Assembly: GCA_035309005.1 (NCBI GenBank) | Contig: DATGFP010000062.1 | Location: 1 to 29,018 of the forward strand | From: DATARH01 sp035309005 | Lineage (GTDB): Bacteria > Pseudomonadota > Alphaproteobacteria > ATCC43930 > CGMCC-115725 | Direction of reading: 5' to 3' | DNA: 29,018 nucleotides | Shown: in pieces, positions 7,225-14,284 of the stretch | Position numbering within the stretch: the stretch's first letter is position 1 | Layout: each line of letters starts with the position of its first letter | Notes under the pieces: generated by a model | Seen by the model: only the letters and a program-made list of their open reading frames with translations | Told to the model about the DNA's origin: nothing | The model's database searches: none | Made by a program: the position numbers and the translations under genes

Positions 7225-8541
7225 ATGCGTGCTGCCGAGATCTTTCACCCCGATTTCGTCGCCGAGCCGTACTGGTGGGAGGCGTACCGACCGGTCGCCG
7301 GCGAGTTCGCCGAGGTGCCGGCGGCGGCGCGGGTCGCGATCGTCGGCGGCGGCTATGCCGGGCTGGCGGCGGCGCTGGAACTGGCGCGGCACGGGGTGGA
7401 GGCGGTGGTGCTGGAGCGCGGCGTGCCGGGGATCGGCGCCAGCACGCGCAACGGCGGCTCGGTGTCGGGCGGGGTCAATATCGGCAAGAGCTTTTCGGGG
7501 CGCGCCGCCGCGGTCGCGCCGGAGCGGGCGCAGCACCTCCTGGCCGACGCGGCGGACGCCTTCTCGCTGATCGAGCGGCTGATCGCCGAGGAGGAGATCG
7601 AGTGCTGCTGGCGCCAGCGCGGGCGCTTTGTCGGCGCCTGGACGCCCAAGCATTACGCCTACCAGGAAAGCCGGCTGCGCGCCCTCAACGAAGACGCCGC
7701 CTCGGGCGCCTACATGGTGCCGCGGGCGCGCCAGCGCGACGAGATCGCCAGCGACTATTACCACGGCGGCATGGTCGTCGAGCGCTCGGCGAGCCTGCAC
7801 CCGGCGCTGTATTATAAGGGCCTTCTCGACGCGTGCTTGCGGCGCGGCGTGCCGGTGTGCGCCGAGGCGGCGGTCGAGCGGATCATCGCGGAGGGCGCCG
7901 GCTGGCGTCTTACCACCAGCCGCGGCGACGTGACGGCCGGCGACGTGGTGATCGCCACCAACGGCTATACCGGTTCGCTCACCCCGGCGCTGCGCCGCCG
8001 CGTCGTGCCGATCGCCAGCCACATCATCGCCACCGAGCCGTTGCCGCCGGAAGTGGCGGCGTCACTGATCCCGAGGGGCCGCTCGATTTCCGATACCAAG
8101 CGCGTCCTGTGCTACTACCGGATGTCGCCCGACGGGACGCGCATGGTGTTCGGCGGGCGGGCCCGCTTCACCGCGGCCGACCCCCGGCTTTGCGCCCGCG
8201 TGCTCCACGGCTATATGACCGAGCGCTTTCCGCAATTGAGGGGCGCGCGCGTCACCCACAGCTGGACCGGCAACACCGCCTTCACCCTGGATGCGCTGCC
8301 GCATATGGGGGAGGAGGAGGGCCTCCATTACTGCCTCGGCTGCAATGGCAGCGGGGTCGCGATGATGACCTATCTGGGCACCCAAACCGCGCGCAAGATC
8401 GCGCGCGTCGCCAACGCGCCCTGCGCGTTCGACAGCGAAGATTTCCCGGGCCACCCGCTCTACACCGGCAACCCGTGGTTCCTGCCCATCATTGGCGGCT
8501 GGTACCGGATGCGCGACCGGCTCGACCGCCTCGTCGCCTGA
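7225..8541 (+). CDS. FAD-dependent oxidoreductase, DadA/PuuB-like amine or amino-acid oxidase
   Basis: A 438-aa protein. An N-terminal FHPDFVAEPYWWEAYRP stretch is typical of gamma-glutamylputrescine-oxidoreductase-like enzymes. It is followed by the dinucleotide-binding motif VAIVGGGYAGLAAALELARHG (GGGYAG at 41-46) ending in VVLE. A GASTRNGGSVSGG segment near 71-84 and a C-terminal FAD-contacting stretch (YCLGCNGSGVAMMTYLG) complete the fold. Such enzymes oxidise a secondary or primary amine to an imine, with FAD reoxidised by oxygen or the respiratory chain. The substrate is unknown; putrescine-pathway partners (PuuA, PuuC, PuuD) are not in the window. The start at 7225 places the Rossmann motif at the usual distance. 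The open frame continues upstream to 7003 over the divergent promoter region and is probably not translated there. Confidence 0.85.
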   Translation: MRAAEIFHPDFVAEPYWWEAYRPVAGEFAEVPAAARVAIVGGGYAGLAAALELARHGVEAVVLERGVPGIGASTRNGGSVSGGVNIGKSFSGRAAAVAPERAQHLLADAADAFSLIERLIAEEEIECCWRQRGRFVGAWTPKHYAYQESRLRALNEDAASGAYMVPRARQRDEIASDYYHGGMVVERSASLHPALYYKGLLDACLRRGVPVCAEAAVERIIAEGAGWRLTTSRGDVTAGDVVIATNGYTGSLTPALRRRVVPIASHIIATEPLPPEVAASLIPRGRSISDTKRVLCYYRMSPDGTRMVFGGRARFTAADPRLCARVLHGYMTERFPQLRGARVTHSWTGNTAFTLDALPHMGEEEGLHYCLGCNGSGVAMMTYLGTQTARKIARVANAPCAFDSEDFPGHPLYTGNPWFLPIIGGWYRMRDRLDRLVA

Positions 8542-8562
8542 GCGCGCTCCGGCTACCAGGGG

Positions 8563-8742
8563 CTACCAGTGGCGGCGAGGGTGGCGCCAGTACGGATGGT
8601 GGTGGCGCCAATAGGGGTGGTAGGCCGGCGACCAGCAGCGCCAGGTGTAGCCGTTCCACCAGCAATTGGCCTGCGCCGGCGTCGCGGTGGCGACGGCGCC
8701 GATCAGCATCACGGCGGCGAGCGCCGCCAGCAGCGTCTTCAT
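8563..8742 (-). CDS. Small exported His/Trp/Tyr-rich protein (59 aa)
   Basis: The reverse strand encodes MKTLLAALAAVMLIGAVATA followed by TPAQA, a textbook Sec signal peptide cleaved after about residue 25. The mature peptide of about 34 residues contains NCWWNGYTWRCW and then HPYWRHHHPYWRHPRRHW. AAAGGAA lies six bases upstream of ATG 8742. The frame ends at a TAG at 8563, so it is a complete gene of 60 codons. Two cysteines six residues apart could form a disulfide. The HPYWRH unit is repeated and dense in histidine, which suggests metal or surface binding (inference). Short exported proteins with His/Tyr/Trp-rich tails are common in alphaproteobacteria but mostly lack a known function. Confidence 0.75.
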   Translation of the reverse strand: MKTLLAALAAVMLIGAVATATPAQANCWWNGYTWRCWSPAYHPYWRHHHPYWRHPRRHW

Positions 8743-9084
8743 GACGATTCCTTTCCCTCCAGGCGACTAAGCCTTGCACCAATTCCACTAATGATCTCCT
8801 AACGATCCTGCCGTCCGCGCCGTTCCCGGTCAATCGGGCGGCGCGCCGGTGGCGCTGTTGGGGGCGGCGCGCCGCGCGCAAATCGCGCAGCCGCGCCCCT
8901 CGGGCGGCGAATCTGGCGAGCGATCTCGATGCCGAGGCCGGGCGCCGCGACCTATCGATAAATCCGTCATCCCGCCGCAGTCCGGGGAGACGCGATGGTT
9001 TCGCGGAGACTAGCGGACCGCTTGCGCGCTTGGGTAGTCTCCCCGCGGATCGCCGCCGATCGCGCAAACCGGGGAGACGCCGCG
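8743..9084. other. Divergent intergenic region
   Basis: About 340 bases separate the small exported protein (minus) from the methyltransferase (plus). The part next to 8743-8800 is less GC-rich and probably holds the minus-strand promoter. The stretch 8800-8980 is GC-rich and shows no credible gene in any frame. The end carries the GGGGAGAC repeats described separately. Confidence 0.5.
8984..9078. repeat. GGGGAGAC motif in two direct copies and one inverted copy
   Basis: GGGGAGAC occurs at 8984-8991 and 9071-9078, and its complement GTCTCCCC at 9037-9044. Each direct copy lies just before an in-frame ATG (8995 and 9085). The two ribosome-binding sites are therefore near-identical, and the inverted copy can pair with either, giving two mutually exclusive hairpins ahead of the methyltransferase. 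Confidence 0.55.
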
Positions 9085-9708
9085 ATGCAAACCTCCAACG
9101 TCGCCCGCTACGAGCGCATTGCGCCGTTTTACGATCTGCTGGATTTGCCGTTCGAGCGGCGCCGCTATCGCGCGCTGCGCCCATTGCTGTTTCGCGGCAT
9201 GGCCGGGCGCCTGTTGGATGCCGGGATCGGGACCGGCCGCAATTGCGAATTCTACCCGCCGGCGGCAACCGTATCCGGGATCGACACCAGCCCGGCGATG
9301 CTTGCCCGAGCGCACGAGCGCTGCCCGATGCTCGCCGCCGGCGGCCGCCTCTATCAGATGGACGTGACCGCGCTGGGCTTTCCGAACGCCTCGTTCGATG
9401 CCGCCGTCGCGACCTTTCTATTCTGCGTGCTGCCCAACGAGATGCAGGTGCCGGCGCTGTGCGAGCTGGGTCGCGTCGTGAAGCCCGGCGGCCTCATCCG
9501 CCTGCTCGAATACGTCCGGCCGCGCGGCACCTTGCGGCGCATCCTCTCGCGTCTCTGGCAGCCCTGGATCGCCTGGGCATACGGCGCCGGCTTCGACCGG
9601 CAGACCGAGCAGCATGTGCCCGCGGCGGGCCTCGAACTCGTCGAAAGCAGCTACGTGGTGGACGATCTATTGAAGCTGCTCACGGTGCGCGTGCCTGCCG
9701 CTACTTGA
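9085..9708 (+). CDS. Class I SAM-dependent methyltransferase (Methyltransf_11/UbiE-like)
   Basis: A 207-aa protein. It opens YERIAPFYDLLDLPFERRRY, a typical start for UbiE/phospholipid N-methyltransferase-like enzymes. Motif I is LLDAGIGTGRN (about 43-53), the acidic motif II is GIDTSPAML (65-73), and a post-motif region FDAAVATFLFCVLP is followed by VVKPGGLIRLLEYV. The likely substrate is a membrane lipid or quinone precursor, judged from the family only. ATG 9085, with GGGGAGA seven bases upstream, gives the usual family N-terminus. A second in-frame ATG at 8995 with an equally good ribosome site would add 30 basic residues. The gene is monocistronic: upstream is a divergent gene and downstream begins the metZ leader. 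Confidence 0.82.
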   Translation: MQTSNVARYERIAPFYDLLDLPFERRRYRALRPLLFRGMAGRLLDAGIGTGRNCEFYPPAATVSGIDTSPAMLARAHERCPMLAAGGRLYQMDVTALGFPNASFDAAVATFLFCVLPNEMQVPALCELGRVVKPGGLIRLLEYVRPRGTLRRILSRLWQPWIAWAYGAGFDRQTEQHVPAAGLELVESSYVVDDLLKLLTVRVPAAT

Positions 9709-9742
9709 CAGCGGGCGCCTGGGCGAGGTAGGTCATCGGCGT

Positions 9743-9801
9743 CGTGGGGATTTGAGCCGACCGGCTTGCGCGCCACGTTAAACATTGCGCTAAAAGGTCG
9801 G
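9743..9801 (+). promoter_or_regulatory. SAM-II riboswitch upstream of metZ
   Basis: The RNA reads CGUGG (9743-9747), GGAUUUG, CCGACCGGCUUGCG, CCACG (9773-9777), UUAAA (9778-9782) and GCUAAAAGG (9789-9797). CGUGG and CCACG make the P1 stem. CCGACC (9757-9762) is complementary to GGUCGG (9796-9801), as needed for the H-type pseudoknot. The UUAAA and GCUAAAA blocks are the hallmark conserved positions of SAM-II. This class binds S-adenosylmethionine, is largely confined to alphaproteobacteria and controls methionine genes such as metA and metZ, matching the gene that follows. Confidence 0.85.
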
Positions 9802-9811
9802 GGAGTTTGAG

Positions 9812-9845
9812 AAAAACCCTGGCCCGCGGCGGACCGGGGTTTTTT
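9812..9845 (+). terminator. Intrinsic terminator between SAM-II riboswitch and metZ
   Basis: AAAAACCCTGG (9812-9822) pairs with CCGGGGTTTTT (9834-9844) through ten Watson-Crick pairs and one U-G pair, with an 11-base GC-rich loop and a run of six T. It lies between the riboswitch and the metZ start codon. It is therefore a plausible expression platform that stops transcription when SAM is bound. No obvious antiterminator pairing is visible. Confidence 0.65.
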
Positions 9846-9894
9846 GTTGGCTGAGGCCCCCCGGGCCGCGCGGGTCGCCGATGGAGCGCCCGCC

Positions 9895-11100
9895 ATGCCG
9901 AAGCCGATCCTCCCGCCCGAGCTCGCCAGCGAGCTCGCCCCCGCGACCCTCCTGGTGCGCGGCGGCAGCGAGCGCACCGAGTACGAGGAAACCTCGGAAG
10001 CCCTCTTTCTGACCTCGGGCTTTGTCTACCGCAGCGCCGCCGAAGCCGAGGCCGCGTTCAAGGCCGATGGCTCGCGCTACGTCTATTCGCGCTACCGCAA
10101 CCCGACCGTGACGATGTTCGAGGAGCGGCTGCGCCTCGTCGAGGGGGCGGAAGCCTGCCGCGCCACCGGCAGCGGCATGGCGGCGGTCTTCGCGGCGCTC
10201 CTCTGTAAGCTGCGCGCCGGGCAGCGGATCGTCGCGAGCCGGGCGCTCTTCGGTTCCTGCCACTACATCGTCGCCGATCTCCTGCCGCGCTACGGCATCG
10301 AGAGCGTGCAGGTCGACGGCCGCGACCTGGCGCAATGGGAAGAGGCGCTGGCGGGCGGCGCGGCGGTGGCGTTCTGCGAGAGCCCCTCCAACCCGGCGAT
10401 GGAATTGATCGACATCGAGGCGGTGGCGCGCCTGACGCACCGCGCCGGCGGCATCCTCGTCGTCGACAACGTGTTCGCGACGCCGCTGTTGCAGAAGCCG
10501 CTGCAGCTCGGCGCCGACGTCGTCGTCTATTCGGCAACCAAGCACATCGACGGCCAGGGCCGCGCGCTGGGCGGCGCGATCCTCGCCAGCGAGAAATTCG
10601 TCAAGGACGATCTCGGCCTCTTCTACCGGCACACCGGCCCATCGCTGTCGCCGTTCAACGCCTGGCTGCTCCTGAAGGGGCTGGAGACGCTGGAGCTCAG
10701 GGTCGAGCGGCAATGCCGCACCGCGCTGGCGATCGCGCGCGTTCTCGAAGCCCACCCGAAGATCGCGCGGGTGATCTATCCGGGCCTCCCGAGCCATCCG
10801 CAATACGAACTGGCGCAGCGCCAGATGAGCGCTGGCGGCACGCTCGTCGCGTTCGACATCGCCGGCGACAAGGATTCCTGCTTCCGCTTCCTCGACGCGC
10901 TGCGCCTGGTCGACATCTCGAACAATTTGGGCGACGCGAAAAGCCTCGTGACCCACCCGGCGACGACGACGCATTCGCGCCTCAAGCCCGAGGAGCGCGA
11001 GGCGCTCGGCATCGGCGACGGGCTGGTGCGCCTCTCGGCCGGCCTCGAAGCCGAAGCCGACCTGCTGGCCGATCTCGAACGAGCGCTGGCGACGGTGTGA
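9895..11100 (+). CDS. metZ: O-succinylhomoserine sulfhydrylase MetZ
   Basis: A 401-aa PLP enzyme of the Cys/Met-metabolism family (cystathionine gamma-synthase fold). The PLP lysine is K216 in SATKHIDGQGRALGG, a stretch characteristic of MetZ. Upstream are the substrate and PLP regions SRYRNPTVTMFEERL (65-79), ATGSGMAAVFA (90-100) and VVDNVFATPLLQ (189-200). A C-terminal SLVTHPATTTHSRL follows. It converts O-succinylhomoserine and sulfide to homocysteine, the direct sulfhydrylation route to methionine. ATG 9895 with a GGAGCG site gives the usual MetZ start; an upstream TTG in the terminator region is not credible. Control by the SAM-II element in its leader fits the product pathway. An Lrp/AsnC gene follows in the same direction. 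Confidence 0.93.
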   Translation: MPKPILPPELASELAPATLLVRGGSERTEYEETSEALFLTSGFVYRSAAEAEAAFKADGSRYVYSRYRNPTVTMFEERLRLVEGAEACRATGSGMAAVFAALLCKLRAGQRIVASRALFGSCHYIVADLLPRYGIESVQVDGRDLAQWEEALAGGAAVAFCESPSNPAMELIDIEAVARLTHRAGGILVVDNVFATPLLQKPLQLGADVVVYSATKHIDGQGRALGGAILASEKFVKDDLGLFYRHTGPSLSPFNAWLLLKGLETLELRVERQCRTALAIARVLEAHPKIARVIYPGLPSHPQYELAQRQMSAGGTLVAFDIAGDKDSCFRFLDALRLVDISNNLGDAKSLVTHPATTTHSRLKPEEREALGIGDGLVRLSAGLEAEADLLADLERALATV

Positions 11101-11126
11101 CGCGGGGTTGCAGGATAAATCCACCT

Positions 11127-11245
11127 TCACCCCCTCCCTAACCCTCCCCCGCTTGCGGGGGAGGGGATGCTGCCGGCGGGGGAGGGATGCTGGCGCGGAC
11201 GGGCGAACCCTCCCCCGCAAGCGGGGGAGGGCAGGGTGGGGGTGA
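11127..11245. repeat. Cluster of GGGGGAGGG palindromic repeats
   Basis: Two near-identical palindromes, CCCTCCCCCGC-TT-GCGGGGGAGGG (11142-11165) and the same arms around AA (11208-11231), lie in the gap after metZ. Partial copies (GCGGGGGAGGGATGCTG at about 11176) lie between them. The outer parts (TCACCCCCTCCC and GGGTGGGGGTGA) are also inverted. The block looks like a REP-type intergenic element inserted or expanded by duplication. Each 11-bp stem could also act as a strong hairpin ending the metZ transcript. Confidence 0.75.
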
Positions 11246-11276
11246 GGCCCGCGATTTCCGGGTAAGGTAGGCGAGC

Positions 11277-11771
11277 ATGGACGAGATCGATCGGCTTCTC
11301 CTCGAGATCCTGCAGCAGGACGCGACGCTGTCGATCGCGCAGATGGCGGAGCGCGTCGGGCTTTCGGCGACGCCGTGCTGGAAGCGCATCCAGAAGTTGG
11401 AGGCGGCGGGAATCATCGTGCGCCGGGTGGCGTTGGTCGACCCCGAGCGGGTCGGCGTCGGGCTCTCGGTCATGGTCAGCATCGAAGCCGGCGAGCACAC
11501 GCCCGACTGGCTCGAGCGCTTCAGCCAGGGCATCGCGGAGCTGCCCGAGGTGATGGAAGCCTACCGCATGGCCGGCGACGTCGATTACATGCTGCGCGTC
11601 GCGGTCGCCGACATGGCCGAATACGACGCCTTCTACAAGCGCCTGATCGCGCTGGCGCCGATGAAAAACGTCACCTCGCGCTTCGCGATGGAGCGGCTCA
11701 AGCACATCACCGCCTACCGGCTGCACCCGCGCGCCTTCCGCGACCGCCGCGCCGCCGAGCGCGAGGAGTGA
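11277..11771 (+). CDS. Lrp/AsnC family transcriptional regulator
   Basis: A 164-aa protein with the Lrp/AsnC layout. The N-terminal winged helix-turn-helix begins MDEIDRLLLEILQQDATLSI and continues AQMAERVGLSATPCWKRIQKLE (about 21-42). A linker follows (GIIVRRVALVDPERVG), then the RAM/AsnC ligand-binding beta-alpha-beta domain (VMEAYRMAGDVDYMLRVAVADM). These regulators bind amino acids and form octamers that wrap DNA. The effector is unknown. Its position between metZ and the sulfite reductase block suggests sulfur or amino-acid control (inference). The start has AAGGTAGG upstream. The repeat cluster between metZ and this gene makes an independent promoter or termination possible. Confidence 0.9.
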   Translation: MDEIDRLLLEILQQDATLSIAQMAERVGLSATPCWKRIQKLEAAGIIVRRVALVDPERVGVGLSVMVSIEAGEHTPDWLERFSQGIAELPEVMEAYRMAGDVDYMLRVAVADMAEYDAFYKRLIALAPMKNVTSRFAMERLKHITAYRLHPRAFRDRRAAEREE

Positions 11772-11822
11772 AAGAACAGCTTTTTCCGCGATCGCCGGTT
11801 TTCAGCAGGATCGTCTTCGGCG

Positions 11823-11878
11823 AGTAATAATAAAGTAAAATATTACTATTTGACACTTTTTGTCCCTCAATCCATCTT
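11823..11878 (+). promoter_or_regulatory. AT-rich operator/promoter region of the sulfite reductase operon
   Basis: AGTAATA (11823-11829) and TATTACT (11841-11847) form a perfect inverted repeat around 11 bases. This is immediately followed by TTGACA (11850-11855), a consensus -35 box. The -10 is weak (CATCTT at 17 bases). A dyad just upstream of a -35 with a poor -10 is typical of activator-dependent promoters, for example LysR types such as CysB, but no factor is identified. The gap runs from 11772 to 11954. Confidence 0.45.
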
Positions 11879-11954
11879 TATTGTCACGTCTAGACCCGGC
11901 GCGGTGACGAATAGCGTCGCTTATTTACTTGAGCCTGGCGAGAGGAACCCGAGG

Positions 11955-12383
11955 ATGAGCTTGCACCGGCGGTCCGAGGCCGCGCCGACGATTGAGCCGG
12001 GCCAGGTTTGGCTGATCGAGCAGGCGAGCACGGCGGAGCTCGGCGCGTCGGAGCGCGAGGCGATAACCAGCGCCAATGTCGTCCTCTACGAGCGCGAGCT
12101 GGAAGAGCTCGTGGCCGAAATGCTGCCGCTCGGTTCCTATGCCGAGCCGCTGTCGCGCGATCATCGGCGCGACGGTTTGGCGATCGCGGCGCGCGCGCTG
12201 CAATTCGCCGCCGACGGCTGGAGCGTCGTGCAGCTGATCGCGGCCCGCCCAGGCCGCGACGCCGGGCTCAGCCTTGCCCCCCGGGCGCCGGAAAACGTAG
12301 AGGATTTGTGGGTTGTCGGGCCGCTGGCGGCGCGCCGGCCGACGCAGGCCGCGCTCTTCACCGCCAACGGCCTCGCCGGTTGA
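11955..12383 (+). CDS. Degenerate SUMT-like (tetrapyrrole methylase N-terminal) protein ahead of cysI
   Basis: A 142-aa protein. It resembles the first third of uroporphyrinogen-III C-methyltransferase: GQVWLIEQASTAELGASERE aligns with GSVWLVGAGPGDPGLLTALA of the CobA encoded at 21563-22348. ITSANVVLYERELEELVAEM aligns with the ADVVLYD region, and FAADGWSVVQLIAARPGRDAG aligns with the KGGDPxxFGRG region. The SAM-binding GAGPGD and GGDP motifs are lost, so it should not be a methylase. It stops eight bases before the sulfite reductase start, suggesting coupling. A role in siroheme handling or reductase assembly is only inference; a decayed gene fragment is the alternative, though the frame is intact. 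ATG 11955 (MSLHRRSE) follows GAGAGGAACCCGAGG. Earlier starts would run into the AT-rich promoter. Confidence 0.6.
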   Translation: MSLHRRSEAAPTIEPGQVWLIEQASTAELGASEREAITSANVVLYERELEELVAEMLPLGSYAEPLSRDHRRDGLAIAARALQFAADGWSVVQLIAARPGRDAGLSLAPRAPENVEDLWVVGPLAARRPTQAALFTANGLAG

Positions 12384-12391
12384 GGCGCGGC

Positions 12392-14086
12392 GTGGCCAAC
12401 AGCGCCGATCTCTCGAAGGCCGAAGCGGTCAAGCAGCAGAGCCGGCAGCTGCGCGGCAACCTCGCGCGCGACCTCGCCGACACCGCTGCGCCGTTCGACA
12501 ATGCCGGCTACAGCCTCCTCAAGTTTCACGGCGTCTACCAGGGCTACGACCGCGACAGCGCGACCGAGCGCAAGCAGCGGGGCGACGCGAAGATCTGGCA
12601 GTTCATGGTGCGGGTGCGCATCCCGGGCGGCCGCCTCACCGCCGCGCAGTACCTCGCGCTGGACGAGCTGGCCGGGCGCTACGCCAACTTCTCGCTCCGC
12701 ATCACGACGCGGCAGAGCATCCAGTTTCACGGTGTCGTGAAGCGCGGGCTGAAGGCGGCGATCGCCGCGATCGACCGGGCGCTGTTGACGACGCTGGCGG
12801 CGTGCGGCGATGTCGTGCGCACCGTCACCACCGTGCCGGCGCCGATCCGCGACGCGGCGCACCGCCGCCTCGAAGCCGATGCGCGCCTGCTCTCGACGCA
12901 GCTTCTGCCGGCCACCGGCGCCTATCACGAGATCTGGGTCGATGGCGAAAAGGTCACCGAGGAGGCGCCCGACCCGCTCTACGGCGAGCGCTACCTGCCG
13001 CGCAAGTTCAAGATCGGCCTGGCGGTCCCCGAGGACAACACGATCGACGTTTTGACCAACGATCTGGCGATCGTCGCGCTGTTCGAGGGGGGCGAGCTCA
13101 GGGGCTACAATTTCCTCCTCGGCGGCGGCCACGGCATGACCCACAACAAGCCGGAAACCTACCCGCGGCTCGCCACCGCGGTGGCTTTCGTCGAGCCCGA
13201 CGACCTCTTGGCCGCGGCCGCCGCGGTGGTGCGGCTACACCGCGACTGGGGCGACCGCGGCAACCGCCGCCACGCCCGGCTCAAATACGTCATCGCCGAG
13301 CGCGGCGAGGAATGGGCCCGCGAGCGCCTGTCGGAAGATCTCGGGAAGAAGCTGGCGCCCTGCCGGGCGATGCCCGCCTTCGCGGTGCCCGATCACCTCG
13401 GCTGGCACGAGCAGGGCGACGGCCGGCTCTATCTCGGTGTGCCCGTCGCCAGCGGCCGCATCGTCGACGAGGGCGCCTTGCGCCTGCGCACCGCCTTGCG
13501 CGAGATCGTCACCCGCTTCGGCTGCGACCCGATCCTGATGCCGAGCCAGGACATTATCCTTTCGCAGATCGACCCGGCCGAGCGCGCCGCGATCACCGAA
13601 ATCTTGCGCGAGCACGGGGTGCGCCTCGCCGAGGATCTGCTGCCGGTCGAGCGCTGGGCCTTGGCATGCCCGGCCTTGCCGAGCTGCGGCCTGGCGCTGA
13701 CCGAAGCCGAGCGGGTGCAGGGCGACATCGTCGGCGCGATCGCCGCGCGGCTCCAACGCTGGGGCCTCGCGGAAGAACGCCTCAGCATCCGCATCACCGG
13801 CTGCCCCAACGGCTGCGCCCGGCCCTATAGCGGCGACATCGGCATCGTCGGCCGGGTGCCGGGGTATTATTCGCTCTATGTCGGCGGCGATTTCGAGGGC
13901 ACGCGGCTCAACGAGGCGATCGCCGAGCGGCTCGACATCCCCGGGCTCGCCGACGCGCTCGACCCGCTCTTCGCGCTCTTCGCCGCGTCCCGCGCGGCGG
14001 GCGAGGGGTTCGGCGATTTCTGCCACCGCATCGGCATCTTCGCGCTGCAGCAAGTCGTCGCCGGGGTGCGCCGCAAGGCCGCCTGA
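12392..14086 (+). CDS. cysI: Sulfite reductase hemoprotein (nitrite/sulfite reductase family, CysI-like)
   Basis: A 564-aa siroheme/4Fe-4S protein that reduces sulfite to sulfide with six electrons. The iron-sulfur and siroheme ligands are present as CPALPSC (C426, C432) and GCPNGCARP (C471, C475), with the spacing expected of sulfite reductase hemoproteins. Substrate-binding basic residues appear in NFSLRITTRQSIQFHGV (about 99-115) and LPRKFKIGLAVPEDN. The half-domain repeats are also recognisable. The length matches E. coli CysI (about 570). The start is a GTG at 12392, eight bases after the upstream stop. No flavoprotein (CysJ) or ferredoxin gene is adjacent, so the electron donor is unknown. 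A nitrite role cannot be strictly excluded, but CysI features and the neighbouring metZ favour sulfite. Confidence 0.92.
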   Translation: MANSADLSKAEAVKQQSRQLRGNLARDLADTAAPFDNAGYSLLKFHGVYQGYDRDSATERKQRGDAKIWQFMVRVRIPGGRLTAAQYLALDELAGRYANFSLRITTRQSIQFHGVVKRGLKAAIAAIDRALLTTLAACGDVVRTVTTVPAPIRDAAHRRLEADARLLSTQLLPATGAYHEIWVDGEKVTEEAPDPLYGERYLPRKFKIGLAVPEDNTIDVLTNDLAIVALFEGGELRGYNFLLGGGHGMTHNKPETYPRLATAVAFVEPDDLLAAAAAVVRLHRDWGDRGNRRHARLKYVIAERGEEWARERLSEDLGKKLAPCRAMPAFAVPDHLGWHEQGDGRLYLGVPVASGRIVDEGALRLRTALREIVTRFGCDPILMPSQDIILSQIDPAERAAITEILREHGVRLAEDLLPVERWALACPALPSCGLALTEAERVQGDIVGAIAARLQRWGLAEERLSIRITGCPNGCARPYSGDIGIVGRVPGYYSLYVGGDFEGTRLNEAIAERLDIPGLADALDPLFALFAASRAAGEGFGDFCHRIGIFALQQVVAGVRRKAA

Positions 14087-14108
14087 GCCGCTCCGATGAG
14101 CCCCGATC

Positions 14109-14137
14109 GTCATTCCCGCGTAAGCGGGAAGCCAGGG
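14109..14137. repeat. Short hairpin repeat, CATTCCCGC type
   Basis: TTCCCGC-GTAA-GCGGGAA (14113-14130) is a 7-bp hairpin with a GNRA loop, preceded by GTCA and followed by GCCAGGGG. This is a common intergenic repeat type in alphaproteobacteria and is related to the larger repeat at 15375-15457. It sits just after the sulfite reductase stop and may also end or protect its transcript. Confidence 0.7.
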
Positions 14138-14284
14138 GCAACCGACGTGCCGCTCCGTGCGCGGCGGTGACGGAGACATTTTAGGCGACGCCGGGACGCG
14201 GCCAACCTCAGTGAAACATGGATCGCCGCTTCCGCCGCACCTGCGGGTGGATTATTAGGAACGACTCGTCGAAGAGTGGCTCAA

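Noticed and set aside
8551..8569. GGCTACCAG direct repeat
   Set aside because: Two 9-base copies ten bases apart at the end of the small secreted gene; likely chance or slippage, with no further structure.
9790..11220. 476-codon minus-strand frame opposite metZ
   Set aside because: It crosses the terminator hairpin and the repeat cluster and is the mirror of metZ codons.
11142..11231. CRISPR-like repeats
   Set aside because: There are only two full copies, each a palindrome, and the region between them itself contains partial copies rather than a unique spacer. No cas genes are present.
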